Source: DATBAK01 sp036787815 (GTDB lineage: Bacteria; Actinomycetota; Acidimicrobiia; IMCC26256; PALSA-610). From it: a DNA stretch of 11,130 nt. Positions 1 to 4,882 of this stretch are shown here, one piece after another. The DNA lies in assembly GCA_036787815.1 (NCBI GenBank), contig DAIQOP010000126.1, forward strand, positions 1-11,130, given 5' to 3'. Within the stretch, counting starts at the first letter, position 1; the number at the start of each line of letters is the position of its first letter. The notes below the pieces were generated by a model. That model was not told where the DNA came from. It ran no database searches and saw only the letters and a program-made list of their open reading frames with translations. Both the position numbers and the translations under genes were made by a program.

Positions 1-319
1 ACTCCCCACCGATCAGGCGGCGAGACCCACGTCCCCGCGGAAGATCGAAGAGCCCCATCGTGTAGACGTTCTGCCGTAGTTCGCGGATATCGAGCATCGA
101 GACCGGGTTGAACAGGCCGCCGTCCGTCGCGGCGGTAGGAGTGCCCCCCATCGCGATTGGCCCCATGTGATAGCTGGGCCAATGGTCCGTGTAGTCGCCG
201 TTCGCGCCACCGACTTTCAGACCGAAGGTCTTCTGAGCCATCGACGCCATAAAATAGAAGCCCGCACCCTGCTGGATCGCACCGAACATCTGCTGCAGTT
301 CGACGTGAACGCCACGCAT
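1..319 (-). CDS. Unidentified protein, N-terminal 106 residues (runs off left edge)
   Basis: The minus strand is open from an ATG at 319-317 to the window edge, giving 106 residues that begin MRGVHVELQQMFGAIQQGAG. An in-frame TGA sits at 361-359 and no other ATG, GTG or TTG lies between, so the ATG at 319 is the only usable start. A weak purine-rich stretch (GGTGGGA) lies about ten bases upstream. The reading frame favours G or C in third positions, though less strongly than the fatty-acid genes nearby. Visible features are a mildly hydrophobic N-terminal segment (about residues 10-28), an aromatic-rich stretch (DYTDHWPSYHMGP, about residues 46-58) and a Gly-rich stretch after it. I do not recognise the family. 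The C-terminus is outside the window, so length and function are unknown. The composition does not look like an antisense shadow, which here would be Arg-rich. Confidence 0.7.
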   Translation of the reverse strand, partial: MRGVHVELQQMFGAIQQGAGFYFMASMAQKTFGLKVGGANGDYTDHWPSYHMGPIAMGGTPTAATDGGLFNPVSMLDIRELRQNVYTMGLFDLPRGRGSRRLIGGE

Positions 320-343
320 TTTCGTGACTGTCCCACCCTGCCG

Positions 344-358
344 CGCCGACTGTCGGCG
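344..358. promoter_or_regulatory. Palindrome with 7-base arms, possible operator
   Basis: CGCCGAC-T-GTCGGCG is a perfect inverted repeat with a one-base centre, lying 25-39 bases upstream of the minus-strand ATG at 319. On the minus strand a TTGACG hexamer (357-362) overlaps its upstream edge and could be a -35 element, but no convincing -10 follows. A role as operator for the 1-319 gene is inference from position and symmetry only. Confidence 0.3.
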
Positions 359-371
359 TCAAACCAACGCC

Positions 372-385
372 ACGCGAACTCGCGT
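372..385. promoter_or_regulatory. Second palindrome (ACGCGA-AC-TCGCGT)
   Basis: A perfect 6-base-arm inverted repeat with a 2-base centre lies 13 bases from the palindrome at 344-358. Both are upstream of the minus-strand gene at 1-319, in a stretch (320-520) where I see no credible gene. The two arms have different sequences, so they are not copies of one site. Short GC palindromes arise by chance in DNA this GC-rich. Confidence 0.25.
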
Positions 386-520
386 TGCCACGGCAGCAGC
401 GGTCACGCCTCGGTGGCGTTCACTCTTCAGCAGTACGGCCACCGGTACGCGGGCGACCAGCGGTCCGGCCTCGCACGGTTGCGGGCCGCTGCACGGTGAG
501 TGAGTGCCACGGCTCATGCC

Positions 521-547
521 ACGACCCCGGGAGCGTCCCGGGGTCGT
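521..547 (-). terminator. Strong GC hairpin downstream of tRNA-Leu
   Basis: ACGACCCCGGGA-GCG-TCCCGGGGTCGT is a perfect 12-bp stem with a 3-base loop. It begins 26 bases beyond the 3' end of the minus-strand tRNA-Leu, the expected place for its terminator. There is no T-run on either side, which is common for actinobacterial terminators. No plus-strand gene ends nearby that it could serve instead. Confidence 0.7.
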
Positions 548-573
548 GTCGCATCAGTGCAGGTCAACCGGGG

Positions 574-656
574 TGCCCGAGGTGGGAGTCGAACCCACAC
601 GCCCTTTCGAGCAGCGGATTTTGAGTCCGCCGTGTCTGCCATTCCACCACTCGGGC
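574..656 (-). tRNA. tRNA-Leu (anticodon CAA)
   Basis: The minus strand gives an 83-base class II tRNA. The acceptor stem GCCCGAG/CTCGGGC is perfect, with discriminator A at 574. The anticodon arm is GCGGA-CTCAAAA-TCCGC, so the anticodon is CAA, reading UUG. A long variable arm (CTGCTCGAAAGGGCG region) and the T arm GTGGG-TTCGACT-CCCAC follow, and the variable arm is typical of leucine tRNAs. The sequence after the discriminator is CCCC, so the CCA end is not encoded and must be added after transcription. A GC hairpin follows at 521-547. Confidence 0.97.
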
Positions 657-695
657 CTTCCCCCGAATCATGCCAGGATCGGCGCGGGCCGCGGG

Positions 696-701
696 TACGA
701 T
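696..701 (+). promoter_or_regulatory. Possible -10 element giving a leaderless transcript
   Basis: TACGAT matches the actinobacterial TANNNT -10 pattern and ends 7 bases before the ATG at 709. Transcription would therefore start at or next to the start codon. No clear Shine-Dalgarno precedes the ATG, and no good -35 is visible. Leaderless mRNAs are common in actinobacteria, but this call rests on one hexamer and its spacing. Confidence 0.35.
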
Positions 702-708
702 CGAAGCA

Positions 709-984
709 ATGGCGGAGTTTTTCGCCGGTGTCGTCACCGGGATCGCGGCCGTCGGGCTGCTCTTGATCGTGCTCACGCCCTCGCGCCGCGTCCGCGCCGA
801 GGCCCGTCTCGACCGTGAGATCGAGACCCGGCTCCTCCTCGGCGTCGACCCCGAGGGCGACGCCCCCCAGGCGACCGTCGAAGACGACGACCGGCAGACC
901 GACTTCGACGCCGCCGAGCTCCAGGCGCTGCGGCAGATCGGCACCGAGCGGTCGAGCAGCCGCCGCGGCTCGCGCCGCGACTAG
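709..984 (+). CDS. Small protein with one N-terminal membrane segment
   Basis: This 91-residue protein begins MAEFFAGVVTGIAAVGLLLI. Residues 4-22 form a single hydrophobic helix. A basic stretch follows (SRRVRAEARLDREIE), then an acidic linker (GDAPQATVEDDDRQTDFD), a short likely helix (AAELQALRQIG) and a Ser/Arg-rich tail. The basic residues after the helix suggest the tail stays in the cytoplasm. I recognise no family and assign no function. An in-frame ATG at 670 would add 13 residues, but it has no ribosome site. The start at 709 puts the hydrophobic segment at the N-terminus and sits just downstream of a plausible -10. The gene lies between the tRNA and the convergent fabZ, whose stop is 23 bases away. 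Confidence 0.7.
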   Translation: MAEFFAGVVTGIAAVGLLLIVLTPSRRVRAEARLDREIETRLLLGVDPEGDAPQATVEDDDRQTDFDAAELQALRQIGTERSSSRRGSRRD

Positions 985-1007
985 AACACCGAACGCCGCG
1001 GCGCGAA

Positions 1008-1430
1008 CTACGCGATCGCGAAGAGAAGACGGGCCCGGCACGCCAGCGCGTCACCGATCGACGCGACTCCGCGGCCCCATCCGCCACGCGCGCTGAGGCG
1101 TTCCATCTCGACGCGCAGGGTCAGCTCATCGCCGGGCCGGACGACCCGCCGGAACCGCGCCTCTTCGACCCCGCCGAAGAGCGGGAGCGAGCCCGCATAC
1201 CGCGCGTCGGAGAGGATCGCGATGCCGCCGGCCTGCGCGAGCGCCTCGAGCTGGAGCACGCCGGGCACGACGGGATTGCCCGGGAAGTGCCCCGCGAGAA
1301 ACGCCTCGTCGCCGGTGATCCGCCACCGGGCGACGGCCAAGTGGCCCGGCACCAGCTCGTCGACCACGTCGACGAACCGGAACGGTGGCCGGTGCGGGAG
1401 CAGGTTGACGGGGTCGTCGGCCGTTGCCAT
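1008..1430 (-). CDS. fabZ: 3-hydroxyacyl-ACP dehydratase, FabZ family
   Basis: This 140-residue hot-dog-fold protein removes water from 3-hydroxyacyl-ACP to give trans-2-enoyl-ACP in the fatty acid elongation cycle. The family N-terminal pattern is clear (LLPHRPPFRFVD, residues 10-21). The active-site helix reads GHFPGNPVVPGVLQLEALAQ, with catalytic His48 and Glu62. Length matches bacterial FabZ (about 140-150). I chose the ATG at 1430 because AAGG/AGGAAG lies just upstream (GTAGGAAGGCC) and the family pattern begins shortly after it; the frame is open 31 codons further upstream but that part does not look like FabZ. The gene is divergent from the fabD operon and shares its 161-base intergenic region, so the two may be controlled together. 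Mycobacteria use HadABC for this step instead. Confidence 0.95.
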   Translation of the reverse strand: MATADDPVNLLPHRPPFRFVDVVDELVPGHLAVARWRITGDEAFLAGHFPGNPVVPGVLQLEALAQAGGIAILSDARYAGSLPLFGGVEEARFRRVVRPGDELTLRVEMERLSARGGWGRGVASIGDALACRARLLFAIA

Positions 1431-1521
1431 GCGCGGCCTTCCTACCACCTGGTCCGCACCCGAGCGGAGGTTTACGGCCCGTTCACAGTGCCGCGACCCG
1501 CCGGCAACCGACAAAGGGGAC

Positions 1522-1552
1522 AACGGTGTAACCCGGATCGACCGTTCCGGGT
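1522..1552. repeat. Two interleaved inverted repeats in the fabD leader/promoter
   Basis: Arm pair one is AACGGT (1522-1527) with ACCGTT (1541-1546). Arm pair two is ACCCGGA (1531-1537) with TCCGGGT (1546-1552). All arms are perfect. The order A-B-A'-B' means the pairs cannot form as ordinary nested hairpins; as RNA they would be mutually exclusive stems or a pseudoknot, and as DNA they could be overlapping operators. They lie 40-70 bases upstream of the fabD start. Confidence 0.5.
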
Positions 1553-1577
1553 CTGAACCGCTACCCGCCAGCCCCCC

Positions 1578-1582
1578 GGAGG
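1578..1582 (+). promoter_or_regulatory. Shine-Dalgarno GGAGG fixing the TTG start of fabD
   Basis: GGAGG lies 9 bases before the TTG at 1592. The protein then starts exactly at the family N-terminus (MRVAVVFPGQGTQ), and no ATG or GTG fits better. Confidence 0.75.
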
Positions 1583-1591
1583 TCGTTTCTG

Positions 1592-2524
1592 TTGCGCGTC
1601 GCAGTGGTGTTCCCCGGCCAGGGAACGCAGAGCCCCGCGATGGGCGCCCCGTGGAAGGGCCAGCCCGCGTGGAGCATCGTCGATCAGGCCGAGAGCGCGC
1701 TGGGCGAGCCCTTGGCCCCGCTGCTCCTCGACGCCGGCGCCGACGACCTCGCTCGCACCCGCAACGCGCAGCTCGCGGTGCTCCTGACGTCGCTCATGGT
1801 GTGGGACGCGGTCGCGCCCGTGATCGCCGCGGCGACCGACATCGAGATCGTCGCGTTCGCGGGACATTCGCTCGGCCAGGTGAGCGCGCTCGTCGCGGCG
1901 GGAACGATCTCGGTCGACGACGGCATCCGTTTCGCGGCGCGACGCGCCGACCTCACGCAGGCGGCTGCCGACGCGCACCCCGGCCGCATGGCCGCGCTGC
2001 TCGGCGCGACCGAAGAGCAGGCGCAGCAAGCGTGCGACGCGGCGCCCGGCGCGTGCTGGATCGCCAACGACAACGCGCCGGGCCAGATCGTCCTCGCGGG
2101 CACGCCCGACGGCCTCGACGCCGCGCTCGCGCGCGCCAAGGAGGTCGGCGTACGGCGAGCGATGTCGCTGCCGGTCGGCGGCGCGTTCCACACGCCACTC
2201 ATGGACGACGCGGTCGCCGGCCTCGAGACGGCACTCGCCGAGCTCCCACTACGCGCACCTTCGGCGCCCGTGGTGTCGAACGACGACGCGCGCGTGTACC
2301 GCGATGCCGAAGGCTGGCGCGACCGGCTCGCGCATCACGTGACGCGTCCCGTCCGCTGGCGCGAGTCGATGACGGCGTTGGCCGGGCTGGGCGCGACCGT
2401 GTTCCTCGAGCTCGGGCACGGCGCCATGATCGCCGGCGTCGCGAAGCGCACGGTCGCCGATGTGGCCGTGCACGGCATCGCCGTCCCCGAAGCCGTCGCC
2501 ACCCTTGGAGGTGCCCGATCGTGA
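1592..2524 (+). CDS. fabD: Malonyl-CoA:ACP transacylase FabD
   Basis: This 310-residue enzyme moves malonyl from CoA to the acyl carrier protein, supplying extender units to the condensing enzymes. Family motifs appear in order: N-terminal FPGQGTQ (residues 7-13), the nucleophile elbow GHSLG with Ser93, the carboxylate-binding Arg118 (ARRADLTQ), NDNAPGQIVLAG (159-170), and catalytic His200 in GGAFHTPLM. Length matches the family (about 305-315). The start is TTG, chosen because of a well-placed GGAGG and because it coincides with the conserved N-terminus. It is the first gene of an eight-gene operon; its stop overlaps the GTG start of the next gene by four bases (GTGA), suggesting translational coupling. 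Confidence 0.96.
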   Translation: MRVAVVFPGQGTQSPAMGAPWKGQPAWSIVDQAESALGEPLAPLLLDAGADDLARTRNAQLAVLLTSLMVWDAVAPVIAAATDIEIVAFAGHSLGQVSALVAAGTISVDDGIRFAARRADLTQAAADAHPGRMAALLGATEEQAQQACDAAPGACWIANDNAPGQIVLAGTPDGLDAALARAKEVGVRRAMSLPVGGAFHTPLMDDAVAGLETALAELPLRAPSAPVVSNDDARVYRDAEGWRDRLAHHVTRPVRWRESMTALAGLGATVFLELGHGAMIAGVAKRTVADVAVHGIAVPEAVATLGGARS

Positions 2525-2778
2525 GCCCCACGCACCACGGAGAGCTGCTCGACGTGCCCGAGCGCATGATCGTCGCCCCCTCGGTCGGGGTGTTCCGCCC
2601 CCATCTCATCGCCGACGGCGGGGAGGTCGACGCGGGCGAGGAGATCGGGGTCGTCGAAGGCCCGGGTGTCACGACCGCGGTCTGCAGCCCGTTTCGCGGC
2701 AAGCTCATCGGCATGCTCGCCCATCCCGGGGAGCGCCTTCGCGAGGGTCAGCCGGTCGCCTGGCTGCGAGTCGCGTGA
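2521..2778 (+). CDS. Small biotinyl/lipoyl-domain-like protein lacking the attachment lysine
   Basis: This 85-residue protein has the two-half barrel-sandwich pattern of biotinyl/lipoyl carrier domains. Half one runs from VAPSVGVF through DAGEEIGVVE (18-46), and half two is SPFRGKLIGMLAHPGERL followed by REGQPVAWLR (56-83). In a true carrier the turn between the halves carries an E-A-M-K-M-type motif. Here that position reads E46-GPGV, with Gly49 where the modified Lys should be, so it probably cannot be biotinylated or lipoylated. It starts with GTG overlapping the fabD stop (GTGA), with GGAGG 9 bases upstream (2507-2511). It lies in the same operon as a carboxyltransferase. A structural or regulatory partner of the acyl-CoA carboxylase is my inference; an ACP-pathway accessory role is equally open. 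The gene call is firm, the function is not. Confidence 0.85.
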   Translation: MSPTHHGELLDVPERMIVAPSVGVFRPHLIADGGEVDAGEEIGVVEGPGVTTAVCSPFRGKLIGMLAHPGERLREGQPVAWLRVA

Positions 2779-2806
2779 CGCACCGGACCGGGGACAGAAT
2801 GACCGC

Positions 2807-3796
2807 ATGAGGCTCGCCAACGCCACGATCGCCGGGTACGGCGTCGCGATCCCGGAGGGTCGACTCACGAACCAGGAGCTCGAGGCGCGCGTCGACACCT
2901 CGGACGCCTGGATCGTCGAGCGCACCGGCATCCGCGAACGCCGCATCGCCGGGCCCGAGGAGAGCACCGCGACCCTGGCGACCACGGCCGCCGCGGCCGC
3001 GATCAAGAGTGCGGGCCTCACACCGACCGAGATCGACCTGATGATCGTCGCGACCGCGTCGCCCGAACAGCCACTCCCCCACACCGGCGCGTTCGTCGGC
3101 GACCGACTCGGTCTGCGCTGCGGATCCTTCGACCTCGCCGCCGCGTGTGCCGGCTTCGTGTACGAGCTCGTGGTCGGAGCGTCGATGCTCACGACCGGTT
3201 GCCGCAACGTGCTCATCGTCGGGGCCGAGACCGTGTCGCGGCTCATGGACCCCGCCGACCGAGCGACCACGATCCTCTTCGGTGACGGCGCGGGCGCGGC
3301 CGTGCTCGTTCCCGCCACCGGCGACGAGGGGATCCTCGCGTGGGACCTCGGCTGCGACGGGTCGGCCGCGCACCTGCTCGAGATCACCGCCGGCGGCTCA
3401 CGCCTTCCCGCCTCGCTCGAGACCGTGCACGCGCGCCAGCACTACATGACGATGGCCGGGCAAGAGGTCTTCCGCCGCGCGGTCCGGGCGGTCGTCGACT
3501 CCGCGAAGCTCACGCTCGACCGCGCCGGAATGACCGCGGCCGACATCGACTGGTTCGTGCCGCATCAGGCCAACATCCGCATCATCGAGGCCGCGTCGAG
3601 CCGGCTCGGTATCCCGCCGGAGCGCACGGTGGTGAACATCGAGCGGTACGGCAATACGTCGTCGGCGTCGATCCCGCTCGCGTTGTTCGAAGCCGTCGAC
3701 GACGGGCGCGTGAAGCCGGGCGATCTCGTGCTGCTCTCGGGCTTCGGTGCCGGCATGACCTGGGCGAGCGCGGTGCTGCGGTGGGGCGACCGGTGA
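2807..3796 (+). CDS. fabH: 3-oxoacyl-ACP synthase III (KAS III) FabH
   Basis: This 329-residue enzyme condenses a starter acyl-CoA with malonyl-ACP to begin each fatty acid. The Cys-His-Asn triad is complete: Cys114 in AAACAGF, His253 in VPHQANIRI and Asn283 in YGNTSS. Other family marks are DAWIVERTGIRERR (33-46), FGDGAGAAVL (158-167) and the C-terminal GFGAGMTW. The ATG at 2807 gives the usual FabH N-terminus. A three-codon ORF (ATG ACC GCA TGA, 2799-2810) ends across this start, and the weak GGGGA at 2790-2794 is closer to that upstream ATG. The fabH stop overlaps fabG by GTGA. Starter preference (straight or branched) cannot be read from the sequence. Confidence 0.96.
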   Translation: MRLANATIAGYGVAIPEGRLTNQELEARVDTSDAWIVERTGIRERRIAGPEESTATLATTAAAAAIKSAGLTPTEIDLMIVATASPEQPLPHTGAFVGDRLGLRCGSFDLAAACAGFVYELVVGASMLTTGCRNVLIVGAETVSRLMDPADRATTILFGDGAGAAVLVPATGDEGILAWDLGCDGSAAHLLEITAGGSRLPASLETVHARQHYMTMAGQEVFRRAVRAVVDSAKLTLDRAGMTAADIDWFVPHQANIRIIEAASSRLGIPPERTVVNIERYGNTSSASIPLALFEAVDDGRVKPGDLVLLSGFGAGMTWASAVLRWGDR

Positions 3797-4554
3797 CCGC
3801 GGCGGGTGCACACGACACGAGCCCCGCGTTGGTGACGGGCGGCTCCAAAGGCATCGGCGCGGCAACCTGCGTCGCGTTGGCACGGCAAGGCCACCCCGTC
3901 ACCTTCTGCTACGGGAACGACGACGCGGGCGCGGCCGCAACGGTCGCGACGATCGAAGCCGGTGGCGGCAAGGCCCTCGCGGTGAAGGCCGACGTCGCCG
4001 ACGCCGCGCAGGTCGATCGACTCTTCGGCGAGGCCGAGGCCGCGTTCGGGCCGACGCTGGTACTCGTGAACAACGCCGGAGTGACGCGCGACGGGTTGCT
4101 CGTCCGCATGACCGACGATCAGTGGAACACCGTGCTGAGCACCAACCTCACGGGCGCGTTCCACACGATCCGGCGTGCCACCCCCGGGATGATGAAGGCC
4201 CGCTACGGGCGCATCGTCAACATCTCGTCGGTCGGCGGCCACATCGGCGCCGCGGGGCAGGCCAACTACGCCGCCGCGAAAGCCGGGCTGCTCGGGCTGA
4301 CCCGCTCCGTGGCGCGTGAGCTCGCGCGTCGCAACGTCACCTGCAACGTCGTGGCGCCGGGCCCGATCGACACGGCCATGACCGCCGACATGCCCGACGA
4401 CTGGCGGAAGACCGCGCAGGACACGGTGCCGCTCGGCCGGTTCGGGACCCCCGAGGAATGCGCCGACGCCGTCGCCTTCCTCAGCTCCGAGGCCGCCGGA
4501 TACATCACCGGCGCCCTGCTCCCCGTCGACGGCGGGCTCGGCATGGGCCACTGA
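3793..4554 (+). CDS. fabG: 3-oxoacyl-ACP reductase FabG (SDR family)
   Basis: This 253-residue short-chain dehydrogenase reduces 3-oxoacyl-ACP to 3-hydroxyacyl-ACP with NADPH. The nucleotide-binding loop is TGGSKGIG (15-22) and NNAG is at 93-96. The catalytic tetrad Asn118, Ser146, Tyr159 and Lys163 is present (STNLTG, NISSVGG, YAAAK). The C-terminal VDGGLGMGH is typical of FabG, and MabA of mycobacteria is a homologue. It starts with GTG inside the fabH stop (GTGA). About ten residues precede the first beta strand, slightly more than usual. A 79-base gap separates it from acpP. In mycobacteria the equivalent gene (mabA) sits directly before inhA; here five genes' distance separates the pair within one operon. 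Confidence 0.95.
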   Translation: MTAAGAHDTSPALVTGGSKGIGAATCVALARQGHPVTFCYGNDDAGAAATVATIEAGGGKALAVKADVADAAQVDRLFGEAEAAFGPTLVLVNNAGVTRDGLLVRMTDDQWNTVLSTNLTGAFHTIRRATPGMMKARYGRIVNISSVGGHIGAAGQANYAAAKAGLLGLTRSVARELARRNVTCNVVAPGPIDTAMTADMPDDWRKTAQDTVPLGRFGTPEECADAVAFLSSEAAGYITGALLPVDGGLGMGH

Positions 4555-4584
4555 CGGGGCACGGAAGCCCACCACTCATCTCGT

Positions 4585-4604
4585 ACAGTTCCCGACAGTT
4601 ACCG
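4585..4604 (+). promoter_or_regulatory. 10-base tandem repeat upstream of acpP; possible internal promoter
   Basis: ACAGTTCCCG (4585-4594) is followed directly by ACAGTTACCG (4595-4604), a 9/10 match one helical turn apart. They lie in the longest gap of the operon (4555-4633), which is also locally richer in A and T. TACAGT (4584-4589) fits a TANNNT -10 pattern, but no good -35 is visible. The carrier protein is usually needed in excess over its enzymes, so a separate promoter here would make sense; that is inference. Confidence 0.35.
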
Positions 4605-4633
4605 ATCATCCAGCCACCAGGAGGACACGAACG

Positions 4634-4876
4634 ATGGAGCGCACCGAGGCACTCGACGCGATCCGTGACGTCGCCGTCGAAGTGCTCAGTGTCGAGCCCG
4701 AGACGGTCACCGAAGCGGCTCGGTTCAAGGAAGATCTCGACGCCGACAGCCTCGACCTCGTCGAGCTCGTGATGGGCCTCGAAGAGCGGTTCGACATCGA
4801 GGTTCCCGAGGAAGACCTCGAGGGCGTCACCACGGTCGGGCACGCGGTCGACATGGTCCTCGCCAAGGTGGGGTGA
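4634..4876 (+). CDS. acpP: Acyl carrier protein
   Basis: This 80-residue acidic protein carries the growing acyl chain as a thioester on 4'-phosphopantetheine. The attachment motif is DADSLD with Ser39, followed by the recognition helix LVELVMGLEERFDIEVP. Length is that of a standard bacterial AcpP; the long C-terminal tail of mycobacterial AcpM is absent. AGGAGG at 4619-4624, 9 bases before the ATG, is the strongest ribosome site in the operon and fits a protein needed in high amount. fabF starts 6 bases after its stop. The phosphopantetheinyl transferase is not in the window. Confidence 0.97.
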   Translation: MERTEALDAIRDVAVEVLSVEPETVTEAARFKEDLDADSLDLVELVMGLEERFDIEVPEEDLEGVTTVGHAVDMVLAKVG

Positions 4877-4882
4877 CCGTCG

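Larger units (their letters stand above)
1431..1591. promoter_or_regulatory. Divergent control region between fabZ and the fabD operon
   Basis: This 161-base non-coding interval separates the two divergent start codons and must hold promoters for both directions. I cannot pick convincing -10/-35 pairs in either direction. It contains two interleaved inverted repeats (1522-1552, listed separately) and a Shine-Dalgarno for fabD at 1578-1582. Both streptomycetes and mycobacteria control their fabD operons from the region just upstream of fabD (regulators FasR and MabR). A comparable regulator here is inference, and no such gene is in the window. Confidence 0.6.

Noticed and set aside
167..499. 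Plus-strand 110-codon frame
   Set aside because: It is antisense to the left-edge gene, has no ribosome site, and its Arg/His-rich product has no recognisable features.
994..1003. CGCCGCGGCG palindrome between convergent genes
   Set aside because: It has no loop and is expected by chance in this composition.
514..1041. Minus-strand frame across the tRNA and the small membrane protein gene
   Set aside because: It overlaps a certain tRNA and has shadow-type composition.
1222..2520. Upstream part of the open frame that ends at 2778
   Set aside because: Only the last 85 codons look like a protein. The earlier part is Arg-rich, overlaps fabZ and fabD, and the GTG at 2521 has its own Shine-Dalgarno.
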